Assembly: GCA_001897675.1 (NCBI GenBank)
Contig: MKUE01000131.1
Coordinates: 1 to 64,000, forward strand
Origin: Thiobacillus sp. 65-1059
GTDB lineage: Bacteria; Pseudomonadota; Gammaproteobacteria; Burkholderiales; Thiobacillaceae
Direction: 5' to 3'
Length of the DNA stretch: 64,000 bases
How positions within the stretch are numbered: position 1 is the first letter of the stretch; each line of letters starts with the position of its first letter. The position numbers were made by a program, and so were the translations under genes. The notes beneath the pieces were generated by a model. It was not told the DNA's origin. It searched no databases and worked only from the letters and a program-made list of their open reading frames with translations. Shown here piece after piece: positions 18,822 through 27,358 of this stretch.

Positions 18822-20119
18822 GTCCGCTCCACCGTCATGCGCAGGAAATGGGTGGCGCAGGAAATGCAGGGGTCGTAGTTGCGGATGACTTTTTCGCAGT
18901 GCAGCCGCAGCGCCTCGTCCGGCTGATCGAGGCCGAAGTCGAGCAGCGACCGCCGCAAGTCCTCTTCAATCCGTGCCTGGTTCTGGCTGGTCGGCGGCAC
19001 GATGCGCGCGCTGACCACGCAGCCGTCGGCGTCCATCTCGTAGCGGTGCCAGAGGAGCCCGCGCGGCGCCTCGGTGCAGCCGGCGGCCACGCCGGCGCGC
19101 GGGGTGACCGGCACCCAGGGCGAGTCCGGCACGCGATAGCCGTCGAGCAGGCGCAAGGCTTCGTGCAATGCCAGCAGGATTTCCACTGCGCGTGCCAGCA
19201 GGCTGTGAAACAGGTTGCGGCTGGGCAGCACGAGGCCGGTTGCGGCCAGCAGCGCCTTGATGCGCGCGGGCAGCCGCGCGTGGTTGAGGTTCAGCCGTGC
19301 CAGCGGCCCGACCAGATAGGGCTGCTGGCGATAGCTGCTGAACAGCGCGGTGGAATGCGCTTCGTGGCGCTCGGCGAAATGCTCGTCGTAGGCCGCCGCG
19401 CCGATATGCAGGCCGTCGCTGGCGCCGATGTCGCCGCATTCGATGGCGTAGTCGAGCGGGTGCCGCATGGCGACGCAGACGAAGGCCTGATCGTCCTGCG
19501 GCACCGCAATGCCGGCCGCCCAGCGGATCAGCGCCTCGGCTTCCGGCAGCGCCGCGCGCAGCTTCTCCCGGATGTCGCCGATGCGCTCGACCGAAGGCGC
19601 GCCGTGAAACCCGCCGACGCGAATGCCGACCGGATGCACCGAACGCGCGCCGAACAGATCCATCAGTTCGTTGCCCAGCGCCTGGATGCGCAAGCCGCGG
19701 CGCACTTCTTCGGGGGCGATGCGCGCCAGTTCGATGACGCTGCTGCAGCCGAAGAAATCCGGCGCGGCCAGCAGATGGATGTGCAGGCTGTGGCTCTGGA
19801 TCCATTCGCCGCAGTAGAACACCCGGCGCATCGCGCGCGCCCACGGGCTGAGTTCGACGCCGAACAGCCGTTCCAGCGCCTGCGCGGCGGTGGCTTGGTA
19901 GGCCACCGGGCAGATGCCGCAGATGCGCGCCACCATGTCCGGGATTTCGGTGTAGCTGCGGCCTTCGAGGAATTTCTCGAAGAAGCGCGGCGGCTCGAAG
20001 ATGCGCAGGCGCAACTGGACGATCTCGCCGTTGTCGATGCGCAGGTCGAGCGCGCCCTCGCCTTCCACCCGGGTCAGCACGGGGACGTGAATGGCCACGC
20101 TGCGGCGCTGTTCACTCAT
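18818..20119 (-). CDS. hydA: NiFe-hydrogenase large (alpha) subunit, group 3b-like
   Basis: Catalytic subunit carrying the Ni-Fe(CN)2CO centre. 433 residues, the compact length of group 3 bidirectional enzymes. The N-terminal cysteine pair is in RICGICPV (Cys67, Cys70), the C-terminal pair in DPCISCATH (Cys418, Cys421). The residues after His424 (FLRMTVERT) are the tail expected to be removed by the neighbouring protease. With hydD, hydG and hydB it has the order of archaeal sulfhydrogenase I (beta, gamma, delta, alpha), pointing to NAD(P)H-linked H2 turnover and perhaps S0 reduction. Confidence 0.94.
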   Translation of the reverse strand: MSEQRRSVAIHVPVLTRVEGEGALDLRIDNGEIVQLRLRIFEPPRFFEKFLEGRSYTEIPDMVARICGICPVAYQATAAQALERLFGVELSPWARAMRRVFYCGEWIQSHSLHIHLLAAPDFFGCSSVIELARIAPEEVRRGLRIQALGNELMDLFGARSVHPVGIRVGGFHGAPSVERIGDIREKLRAALPEAEALIRWAAGIAVPQDDQAFVCVAMRHPLDYAIECGDIGASDGLHIGAAAYDEHFAERHEAHSTALFSSYRQQPYLVGPLARLNLNHARLPARIKALLAATGLVLPSRNLFHSLLARAVEILLALHEALRLLDGYRVPDSPWVPVTPRAGVAAGCTEAPRGLLWHRYEMDADGCVVSARIVPPTSQNQARIEEDLRRSLLDFGLDQPDEALRLHCEKVIRNYDPCISCATHFLRMTVERT

Positions 20120-20903
20120 CGCGCTTCATCCTTGCCTTGTCCGCCGCCGCCAGAAACGCCGGCGCCTGGCTGTTGATCGACCGGAAGCGCCGGGCGATGG
20201 CGGGCGGATCGAGCCCCTGGCGGCCGAACTGCGCCGCCAGCGCGTCGGTGTTGGCGTTTTCCGCGGGGCCGTAGCAGCCGTAGCAGTCGCGTCCCAGGCC
20301 GGGGCACAGGGCGCCGCAGCCGGCCCGCGTCACCGGCCCCATGCAGGGGATGCCGCGGCTCACCATCACGCAGGCGAAGTTGCGCCGCTTGCATTCGGTG
20401 CACACCTTGTCGGCGTCGTCGCGCGGCGCCGCCCCCAGCAGCAGGGAATTCACCACTGCCAGTATCTGCGGGCCGCTGACCGGGCAGCCCCACAGCTCGA
20501 AGTCCACGGCCACGTGGCTGGAAATCGGCGTCGAGCGTTCGAGGCTGGCGACCGCATCGGGGCGGCCGTAGATCTGCGCGATCCATTGTGCGCCGTCGGC
20601 GCCGTTGCGCAGGGCCTGGATGCCGCCGGCGGTGGCGCAGGCGCCGATGGCGATCAGCATGCGACTGTGGCGGCGAATGCGCTGGATGCGTTCGAGGTCT
20701 GCCGGCGTCGACACGCTGCCTTCGACGAACGCAAGGTCCACTTCGGCATCCGGGTCGAGCGGGCCGGCTTCGGCGAAGTGCACCAGTTCGACCCGTTCGG
20801 CCAGCGCGAGCAGATCCTCGCCGAGGTTGAGGAAGGCCAGCTGGCAGCCATCGCAGGAACTGAACTTGTGCACCGCCACGCGCGGTCTTGTCGGCGCGCG
20901 CAT
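20112..20903 (-). CDS. hydD: NiFe-hydrogenase small (delta) subunit
   Basis: 263-residue electron-transfer subunit. VHKFSSCDGCQLAFLNL gives the first cysteine pair of the proximal 4Fe-4S cluster (Cys17, Cys20); GACATAGG, WGCPVSG and the Cys-rich stretch VCTECKRRNFACVMV...GCGALCPG...DCYGCYGP supply the rest. The start is the ATG at MRAPTRPRVAVHKF, which overlaps the hydG stop (TCA/CAT overlap of one base); the longer ORF is a read-through. Overlaps hydA by eight bases. Confidence 0.94.
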   Translation of the reverse strand: MRAPTRPRVAVHKFSSCDGCQLAFLNLGEDLLALAERVELVHFAEAGPLDPDAEVDLAFVEGSVSTPADLERIQRIRRHSRMLIAIGACATAGGIQALRNGADGAQWIAQIYGRPDAVASLERSTPISSHVAVDFELWGCPVSGPQILAVVNSLLLGAAPRDDADKVCTECKRRNFACVMVSRGIPCMGPVTRAGCGALCPGLGRDCYGCYGPAENANTDALAAQFGRQGLDPPAIARRFRSINSQAPAFLAAADKARMKRDE

Positions 20904-21733
20904 CAGAACCCCCGGTGCTCCAGCAAGGATTTGACCTGGCCCCAGTCGAACACCGGGCCGTCGCGGCAGACGAAGGCCCCGCCAAACTGGCAATGGCCGC
21001 AGCGGCCGACGGCGCATTGCATGTTGCGTTCCATGCTCAGATGCAGGCGCGACTCGGGCAGGCCGCGCGCCAGCAGCTTTTCGGCAGCGGCACGCATCAT
21101 GCCTTCCGGCCCGCACATCAGCGCCGCCGCGCGGCCGGGGTCGAACCGGGCCTGCTCGAACAGTTCCGTCACGTGCCCGACATGCCAGGGCCACAGCGCC
21201 CCGCCCTGGTTCGCCGCAAGCAGCACCTGGGTATCCGGCAGCGTGGCCCAGCGGTCGTATTGCTCGCGCCAGATCAGGTCCTCGGCATGCTTCACCCCCT
21301 GGATGACGACGAGCTTGCCGTAGCGTTCGCGGCGCCTGAGGAGGTAGTGAATGACGGAGACGACCGGTGCGCAGCCGAGTCCGCCGGTCACCAGCACGAC
21401 GTCGCGCCCTTCCATTTCCCGCAACGGCCAGCCGCGCCCGTACGGTCCGCGCAGCCCCAGGCTGTCGCCCGGCCGCAGCGCCGCCAGCCCCTGGGTGACG
21501 CGCCCCAGGGCCCGGATGGTGTGGCCGATGCCGTCGCGTTCTTGCGGATCGGACATGACCGAGATCGGCACCTCGCCCACCCCGGCCAGATACAGCATGT
21601 TGAACTGGCCGGGTGCGAACCGGTAGGCCGCCTGCGCCGCCGCATCGCTCAGGCGCAGCTGCAGGGTGAAGATGGTGGGCGACTCCTGCGTGCGTTCCAC
21701 CACGATGGCTTCGAGCGGCTGGCGCGCGGTCAT
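20903..21733 (-). CDS. hydG: Hydrogenase FAD/NAD(P)-binding (gamma) subunit
   Basis: 276-residue ferredoxin-reductase-type subunit that exchanges electrons between NAD(P)H and the iron-sulfur chain. FAD region: YRFAPGQFNMLYL; NAD region: VLVTGGLGCAPVVSVIHYL; C-terminal 2Fe-2S cysteines in MQCAVGRCGHCQFGGAFVC. The same architecture occurs in dihydroorotate dehydrogenase PyrK and sulfhydrogenase HydG. Starts inside the hydB stop (four-base overlap). Confidence 0.93.
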   Translation of the reverse strand: MTARQPLEAIVVERTQESPTIFTLQLRLSDAAAQAAYRFAPGQFNMLYLAGVGEVPISVMSDPQERDGIGHTIRALGRVTQGLAALRPGDSLGLRGPYGRGWPLREMEGRDVVLVTGGLGCAPVVSVIHYLLRRRERYGKLVVIQGVKHAEDLIWREQYDRWATLPDTQVLLAANQGGALWPWHVGHVTELFEQARFDPGRAAALMCGPEGMMRAAAEKLLARGLPESRLHLSMERNMQCAVGRCGHCQFGGAFVCRDGPVFDWGQVKSLLEHRGF

Positions 21734-22851
21734 GACGGTTCCCGGTCCCCGGCCAGCACGGCGGCTTCCGCGGTGAGGTCGATTTCCGCCGGGCACCAGG
21801 CGATGCAGCGCCCGCAGCCGACGCAGCCGCTGCGCCCGTATTGGTCGTGCCAGGTGGCGAGCTTGTGGGTCAGCCATTGGCGGTAGCGGCTGCGGATGTC
21901 GGGCCGCACGTTGAAGCCATGCAGATGGCCATGGCTCTCGCCAAAGCAGGAATCCCACATCCGCACATGCTCGCTTGCCTGGCCGTTCGGCGCAGGCTCG
22001 TCCATCTCGGCATGGCAGAAGCAGGTCGGGCACACCGCGGTGCAGTTGCCGCAGGCGAGGCAGCGTGTCGCCACCTCGTCCCACCGCGGATGTTCCAGCC
22101 GGCCCATCAGCACATCGCGCAGGGCGCGGCCGGGCAGGCTGCGCGTCTGGCTGGCCGCCGCCGCCTGCCCCTGCTGTCGTGCCGCGGCCATCTGCTGCGG
22201 CGATGCGGGCGGCAGATTCAGCGCATCCAGCAGCGCCGCCCCCTTCCGGCTTCCCGCCGCCGCGACGAAGCCGTCGGCCAGTTCCGCCAGCGCGATGTCG
22301 TAGCCGGCGGTCGGAGTCGGACCGTCGCCGGTGGACGCGCAAAAACAGGTGGATGCCGGCTCGGCGCACTGCACCGCCACCAGGAACAGCTGTTCACGGC
22401 GCCGCGCGTAATGGGCGTCGGGCGGGTCGCCCTGCAGGAAGTGGGCATCCTGCAAGGCCAGCGCGGCAAGGTCGCAGGCGCGCACGCCGATCAGCGCCAG
22501 CATCGGGGCGGGCGGCGCCACCGCCGTGAAGCGCAGCCGGCCCTGCTCATCCCGCTGCGCCCGCCATAGCGATTCGCGGGGCGCGAACAGATGCGGCTTG
22601 ATCGCCTGCGGCCCGTTCGCCCAGGCGAAATAGCGCTGGTGCGGGTCCTGCTGCAAGCGGTAGCGCCCCGGCGCCTGCGCGGCCTGCAGGCCGCGCGGCA
22701 ACGCGTCGGGCGCTGCGAGTTCGCGCATGACGATGGCGCCGTTCTCCGCCGCCGGGCCGAGGCAGCGATAGCCCAACTCCATGAGCCTCGCCACCAGCAT
22801 GCTCAACTGGGCGAGAGGCAAAAAACCGGCTTCTTCAGGTGAGGGGGACAT
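21730..22851 (-). CDS. hydB: Hydrogenase/sulfur reductase beta subunit with two 4Fe-4S clusters
   Basis: 373-residue HydB/AsrA-type subunit. The C-terminal third holds two cluster motifs, CLACGNCTAVCPTCFC and CVGCGRCIAWCP. An N-terminal domain contains VRACDLAALALQD and ...CFCASTGDGP..., characteristic of the anaerobic sulfite reductase A/sulfhydrogenase beta family. First gene of a tight five-gene operon (hydBGDA plus protease). The start codon was chosen at MSPSPEEAGF; the ORF-track extension runs through the divergent promoter region. No clear ribosome-binding site is visible, and a palindrome lies 19 bases upstream. Confidence 0.9.
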   Translation of the reverse strand: MSPSPEEAGFLPLAQLSMLVARLMELGYRCLGPAAENGAIVMRELAAPDALPRGLQAAQAPGRYRLQQDPHQRYFAWANGPQAIKPHLFAPRESLWRAQRDEQGRLRFTAVAPPAPMLALIGVRACDLAALALQDAHFLQGDPPDAHYARRREQLFLVAVQCAEPASTCFCASTGDGPTPTAGYDIALAELADGFVAAAGSRKGAALLDALNLPPASPQQMAAARQQGQAAAASQTRSLPGRALRDVLMGRLEHPRWDEVATRCLACGNCTAVCPTCFCHAEMDEPAPNGQASEHVRMWDSCFGESHGHLHGFNVRPDIRSRYRQWLTHKLATWHDQYGRSGCVGCGRCIAWCPAEIDLTAEAAVLAGDREPS

Positions 22852-22869
22852 AGGCTGCGGCAAGGGTGT

Positions 22870-22890
22870 TTTCTGCAGTGTATGCAGAAA
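22870..22890. promoter_or_regulatory. Palindrome upstream of hydB (candidate operator or leader hairpin)
   Basis: Perfect inverted repeat TTTCTGCA-GTGTA-TGCAGAAA, 8-base arms, centred 29 bases before the hydB start and about 90 bases before the start of the divergent MscS-like gene. It does not resemble an FNR box (TTGAT-N4-ATCAA). It could be a repressor/activator site for the hydrogenase operon or an mRNA hairpin in its leader. Confidence 0.5.
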
Positions 22891-23002
22891 GCCCCGGGCG
22901 GAACAGGTCCTTTGCCCTGCCCATCCCCTGCCGGCAAGCATAAAAGGCCGTTGCGGAGCGTTCGTTATAATAGGTCTTTGAGTGGTAATGGAGGAGTGCC
23001 TC

Positions 23003-23668
23003 ATGCAGCAGCAACTCGATGTGTTCGTCGCATCCCTGACTTCTTTCTGGACGCAAATGGCGGGGTTCGTGCCGCAGTTGCTGGCAGCCCTGCTGCTGCT
23101 GTTCGTCGGCTGGCTGCTCGCCAATCTGGTGCGCACCGGTGTCATGAAACTGCTCGACGTGCTGCGCTTCGACAGCCTTGCGGAAAAAACCGGCATCGAA
23201 GCCTTCCTCAAGCAGGGCAACCTGGATGTCTCGCTGTCGCGCCTGCTGGCCAAGCTGGCGTACTGGGTCATCATCTTCATCGTCATCGTCACCGTGGCCA
23301 ACAGTCTCGGCCTGCACATGGTGGCCGACCTGTTCAACAAGATCGTGCTCTACATCCCCAACATCATCGTCGCCATCCTGGTGCTGGTGTTCGGCGTGCT
23401 GGTGGCGCGCTTCATCAATCGCCTGGTGTTCGCCTATCTCAACAATATCGGCGTGCAGGGCGCGCTCACCATCAGTACGCTGTCGGAATACGGCGTCATC
23501 ATCTTCGTGGTGTTCGTGGCGCTGGAACAGCTGGCGATCGGCACCGCGCTGCTCACCGCAGCGTTCCAGATCGGCTTCGGCGCGATCGGCCTGGCGTTTG
23601 CCCTGGCGTTCGGCCTGGGCGGCCGCGAATGGGCCGCCGGGGTGATCAAGAAACTGACCGAGAAGTGA
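23003..23668 (+). CDS. Small-conductance mechanosensitive channel-like membrane protein
   Basis: 221 residues, five or so hydrophobic helices and the tandem 'conserved TM helix' repeats (LLLFVGWLLANLVRTGVMKLLD and VLVFGVLVARFINRLVFAYL) that occur upstream of MscS domains. The C-terminus FGLGGREWAAGVIKKL is the start of a TM3 pore-like helix, but the cytoplasmic beta-domain of MscS is missing. The chosen ATG has GGAGGAG seven bases upstream. A consensus -10 box TATAAT lies at 22966-22971 with only a weak -35, and a terminator-type hairpin follows, so it is probably monocistronic. Confidence 0.8.
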   Translation: MQQQLDVFVASLTSFWTQMAGFVPQLLAALLLLFVGWLLANLVRTGVMKLLDVLRFDSLAEKTGIEAFLKQGNLDVSLSRLLAKLAYWVIIFIVIVTVANSLGLHMVADLFNKIVLYIPNIIVAILVLVFGVLVARFINRLVFAYLNNIGVQGALTISTLSEYGVIIFVVFVALEQLAIGTALLTAAFQIGFGAIGLAFALAFGLGGREWAAGVIKKLTEK

Positions 23669-23672
23669 ATCG

Positions 23673-23700
23673 AATCCGGGCGGGCAAACCCGCCCGGATT
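23673..23700 (+). terminator. Terminator-type hairpin after the MscS-like gene
   Basis: Perfect 12-base arms AATCCGGGCGGG/CCCGCCCGGATT around a CAAA loop, five bases after the stop codon. The following U-run is short (TT before ATC), so termination may be weak or need help. Confidence 0.65.
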
Positions 23701-23886
23701 ATCGAGGCGGCCCGGCAATGTTTGAACCCGGCAGCGTTTTTCGCGCCGTCATGAGCGGGACGGTTCGCTGAACCGCGCTCAACAGAGCGCTGCTTCAAAT
23801 GCCTACTGGTTCGGCCTCCCGCGCCGCCTCACGCAGTCCGGGCCAGTTGAGCTTCAATGCCCTTCCGTCTTCATCAGGCCGAATCA

Positions 23887-24777
23887 TTAACGCATGCGCG
23901 GCTTGCGGGTGTGCTTGTCCGGCACGCCGCGGGTTTGCCGGCGCGGGCTGGGCGTCATTTCCGCCCATTCCAGCACGCGCGCCACCAGGTCGTCGTCGAG
24001 CTCCATCTTCTGCCCGCGGCGCAGTTGCGGCGGCAGCGCGATCGGGCCGAAACGGATCCGGGTGAGGCGCGACACCGTCAGGCCGAAATGCTCGAACAGC
24101 CGCCGCACCTCGCGCTTGCGGCCTTCCTTGATGATGACGCGATACCAGCGGTTGGCACCCTCGCCGCCGGCGGCGAAGCAGCTTTGCAGCTGCGCCGGGC
24201 CGTCGTCGAGCTCCACCCCGGCCAGCAGCTGCGCGATCATGTCTTCGCTCAGTTCGCCCAGCACCCGCACCGCGTATTCGCGCTCGACTTCGAAGCGCGG
24301 GTGCATCAGGTTGTTGGCCAGTTCGCCCGAGGTGGTGAAGATCATCAGGCCGTCGGTGTTGTAGTCGAGCCGGCCGATGGCGATCCACTTGGCGCCGCGC
24401 AGCCTGGGCAGCGCGTCGAACACGGTGGCGCGGCCCTTGGGGTCGTCGCGGCTGACGATCTCGCCTTCCGACTTGTGGTAGATCAGGATGCGCGTGCGCT
24501 TGTCCTCGAAGCGCAGATACACGCGGCGGCCGCTGACCTTGACCACGTCGCGCGGCCCGACCTTGCTGCCGATGGCGGCGGTCTCGCCGTTGACCTGCAC
24601 CCGGCCCTCGGCGATCCATTCCTCCATTTCGCGGCGCGAGCCGAGGCCGGCCGAGGCCAGCGCCTTCTGCAGACGCTCGCTGGGGGCTTCGGGCGCAGTC
24701 GCCTGCTGTAGACGGCTCGCGGCGCGCCCCATGGGGGCGCTGGGCGAACGGCGGATGGGGGATGGGCGAGTGGCCAT
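23887..24777 (-). CDS. rluB: 23S rRNA pseudouridine synthase RluB-type
   Basis: 296 residues. N-terminal S4 RNA-binding domain (ERLQKALASAGLGSRREMEEWIAEGRV) followed by the RsuA/RluB catalytic core; the catalytic aspartate is in IGRLDYNTDGLMIFTTSG. The end is basic (RQTRGVPDKHTRKPRMR). RluB modifies U2605 of 23S rRNA in E. coli. The ATG two bases after the scpB stop was chosen over the longer ORF. The scpA-scpB-rluB order is common in proteobacteria. Confidence 0.92.
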   Translation of the reverse strand: MATRPSPIRRSPSAPMGRAASRLQQATAPEAPSERLQKALASAGLGSRREMEEWIAEGRVQVNGETAAIGSKVGPRDVVKVSGRRVYLRFEDKRTRILIYHKSEGEIVSRDDPKGRATVFDALPRLRGAKWIAIGRLDYNTDGLMIFTTSGELANNLMHPRFEVEREYAVRVLGELSEDMIAQLLAGVELDDGPAQLQSCFAAGGEGANRWYRVIIKEGRKREVRRLFEHFGLTVSRLTRIRFGPIALPPQLRRGQKMELDDDLVARVLEWAEMTPSPRRQTRGVPDKHTRKPRMR

Positions 24778-24778
24778 A

Positions 24779-25436
<658 letters not shown>

Positions 25437-25456
<20 letters not shown>

Positions 25457-26258
25457 GGAGCTTCACGTAGATGGGGGCGAACGGCTCGGCTTGCGTCACG
25501 TCGAGCAGGGTTTCCTTGGTCAGTTCCAGCACCGCGAGGAAGGTGACCACCAGTTCGTGCACGGTCGACGATTCCGGGAACAAGTCCTTGAATTCCATGA
25601 ACTCGCCGGGCGTCAGCCGCTTCAAAATGCGGCTCATGTGCTCGCGGATGGAGAGTTCCTGGCGACCGATGCGGTGGTGGGTGCGGTTCTTCGCGCGCGA
25701 CAGGATCGCCAGCCAGGCGGCGGCGAGTTCTTCCGGATGCAGGCTGGGCATGCGTTTCGCCGCCGCCGGCAGGAACACGCTGACGGTATCGAAGTCGCGT
25801 CCCGCCTGCGGCAGGGCATCGAGGTGCTGGCCGGCCAGCTTCATCTGCTCGTATTCCAGCAGGCGGCGCACCAGCTCGGCGCGCGGGTCCTCGCCCTCGC
25901 CCGCCTCCTCGGCCTGCTCGCGGCGCGGCAGCAGCATGCGCGACTTGATGTCGATCAGCATCGCCGCCATCAAGAGGTATTCCGCCGCGAGTTCCAGCCG
26001 GGTGGCGCGCGCCGCCTCGACGTAGGCCATGTATTGCTTCGTCAGCGCCGCCATCGGAATGTCCAGCACGTCGAGGTTCTGGCGGCGGATCAGGTACAGC
26101 AGCAGGTCGAGCGGGCCCTCGAAGGCTTCGAGGAAGACTTCCAGGGCGTCGGGCGGAATATAGAGGTCCTGCGGCAGCTCGGTGAGCGGCTCGCCGCGCA
26201 CCTTGATGACGGGCGCGGGCGGCGGGGGCGGCGTATCGAGCAGCTCGGGGGCGTTCAT
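25437..26258 (-). CDS. scpA: Segregation and condensation protein A
   Basis: 273-residue kleisin of the SMC complex. The N-terminal [32 protein letters not shown] is the SMC-head-binding signature; the C-terminal winged helix includes [20 protein letters not shown]. Upstream of this gene the ordinary chromosomal context ends and the integrase region begins. Confidence 0.95.
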
Positions 26259-26392
26259 GGCGGCATTTTACCCGACCCTGCCGGGATGGCTTGATCCCGC
26301 CAGGCCAGAACTTGGTGAACTGCGCGCAATGCCCTGAGTTTTAATCCCTTTTCGGTCGTTAGGCTGATTCCACCAAACATCCGCTTGTCGGC

Positions 26393-26434
26393 CTTTGCTG
26401 CCGTTGAGACACTTCCCGTGCAACGACAGCAAAG
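26393..26434. repeat. Inverted repeat next to the recombinase gene
   Basis: Arms CTTTGCTGcCGTTG and CAACGaCAGCAAAG (14 bases, one mismatch) around a 14-base loop. It sits 33 bases beyond the stop of the tyrosine recombinase, in a 208-base stretch between scpA and that gene with no other support for coding. No U-run follows on either strand, so it is not a typical terminator. It may be a recombination or attachment site, or a relic. Confidence 0.55.
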
Positions 26435-26466
26435 TATCCTATTGCGGACTGTGTCCTGCCCCACTT

Positions 26467-27081
26467 CTAGATTTCAGTCTGCTCCGAGATCTCCAGCGCA
26501 TCATCGACCTCGATCCCAAGGTATCGAACCGTACTCTCCAGCTTGGCATGGCCGAGCAGGAGTTGGACGGCCCTTAGGTTCTTGGTTCGCTTGTAGATGA
26601 GTGTCGCCTTGGTCCGTCGCATGGTGTGCGTGCCATAGACCGTCGAATCAAGTCCGATGGCGGCAACCCATTGATGCACAATCCGGGCGTACTGGCGGGT
26701 AGAAACATGGGGTGATTTCGCCAGGCGACTGGGGAACAGATAGTGCTCCGGCCTCAACTTCGCCAACTCGATCCATGCCAATACGGCAGACCTGGTCGGC
26801 TCGGTCAGTTCGAACTGCACCGGACGTTGGGTCTTTCGCTGCACGACCATAGCTCGGGGCAATATCTGGTTGCCGTGGGTCACGTCCCGAACGTGCAGAT
26901 TCACCAGATCGCAGCCACGCAACTTGCTGTCGATCGCAAGGTTGAACATGGCCAGGTCGCGAGCACGATGTTCGTTCTGGAGGTGGATTCGGATGGCCCA
27001 GATGTCCTTAGGCTTGAGTGGTGGCTTTTGGCCGACCAGTTTGCCCTTGTTCCAGGGTGCCCGTGATTGATTGGCTTCCAT
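26467..27081 (-). CDS. Short tyrosine recombinase/integrase
   Basis: 204 residues. The full catalytic set is visible: Arg55 (SKLRGCDL), His152 and Arg155 (HTMRR), His178 (LLGHAKLEST) and Tyr187 (TVRYLGI). The core-binding SAM-like N-terminal domain is much reduced, so the protein is about half the length of phage integrases; such stand-alone short recombinases are common in proteobacterial accessory regions. Its start codon directly follows a hairpin that contains its AAGGAG. It stands at the scpA side of the chromate cluster and may mark an integrated island. Confidence 0.88.
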   Translation of the reverse strand: MEANQSRAPWNKGKLVGQKPPLKPKDIWAIRIHLQNEHRARDLAMFNLAIDSKLRGCDLVNLHVRDVTHGNQILPRAMVVQRKTQRPVQFELTEPTRSAVLAWIELAKLRPEHYLFPSRLAKSPHVSTRQYARIVHQWVAAIGLDSTVYGTHTMRRTKATLIYKRTKNLRAVQLLLGHAKLESTVRYLGIEVDDALEISEQTEI

Positions 27082-27082
27082 G

Positions 27083-27113
27083 TCAGACTCCTTAGTGGTT
27101 GATGGGAGTCTGA
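27083..27113 (-). promoter_or_regulatory. Leader hairpin sequestering the recombinase ribosome-binding site
   Basis: In the recombinase mRNA, arms TCAGACTCC and GGAGTCTGA (9 bases, perfect) enclose a 13-base loop. The GGAG of the Shine-Dalgarno sequence CTAAGGAG forms the start of the 3' arm, and the ATG follows one base after the arm. When folded, the site would be hidden, so recombinase translation should be low, as often seen for genes entered by read-through transcription. Confidence 0.6.
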
Positions 27114-27263
27114 TTGTCTTGCCGGCCGCGGGCGGCTGCTTTCAGGGAGATAGGTTGGATGCGTACAACCGGCCAGCAAGGCCGGTCGGGCTGATAACGA
27201 TCAAGGTCCCCTCCATGCCTGCGGATAGTCAACGTGGGGAAGTAAATGCTATCCCCATACAAC

Positions 27264-27287
27264 AACGCGCCGACAGGCGCGTTTTTA
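27264..27287 (+). terminator. Rho-independent terminator upstream of chrB
   Basis: AACGCGCC-GACA-GGCGCGTT with a T5 run (27282-27286). It points along the plus strand, ahead of the chrB promoter, yet no plus-strand gene precedes it for more than 800 bases. It either insulates chrB from read-through or ends an unrecognised short plus-strand transcript. A further imperfect repeat (TGGGGA...TCCCCA) lies just before it. Confidence 0.65.
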
Positions 27288-27301
27288 CTTTGAGGCGGCA
27301 A

Positions 27302-27330
27302 TTGACTCCACGTCTACAGTTGTGTAATGC
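27302..27330 (+). promoter_or_regulatory. Probable sigma70 promoter of the chr operon
   Basis: TTGACT, 17 bases, TAATGC. The predicted transcription start (about 27337) falls on the chrB start codon, which would make the mRNA leaderless; consistent with this, no Shine-Dalgarno sequence precedes the ATG. The -10 box lies inside the first of two palindromes. Confidence 0.5.
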
Positions 27331-27358
27331 TTATTACATGAATGTAAAATCTATTACA
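27323..27358. promoter_or_regulatory. Tandem palindromic operators at the chrB start
   Basis: Two TGTAA-N6-TTACA palindromes, 27323-27338 (TGTAATGCTTATTACA, with 6-base arms) and 27343-27358, lie exactly 20 bases apart, about two helical turns. Together they cover the -10 box, the expected start point and the first codons of chrB. ChrB proteins are chromate-responsive regulators of their own operon, so ChrB is the first candidate ligand (inference). Confidence 0.65.

Noticed and set aside
22870-22890. FNR/ANR site for the hydrogenase operon
   Set aside because: The palindrome is TTTCTGCA-N5-TGCAGAAA, not TTGAT-N4-ATCAA.
26358-26364. GTTAGGC, resembling an integron attC core
   Set aside because: No matching RYYYAAC partner at the proper distance and no integron integrase; the recombinase lacks the IntI-specific insert.
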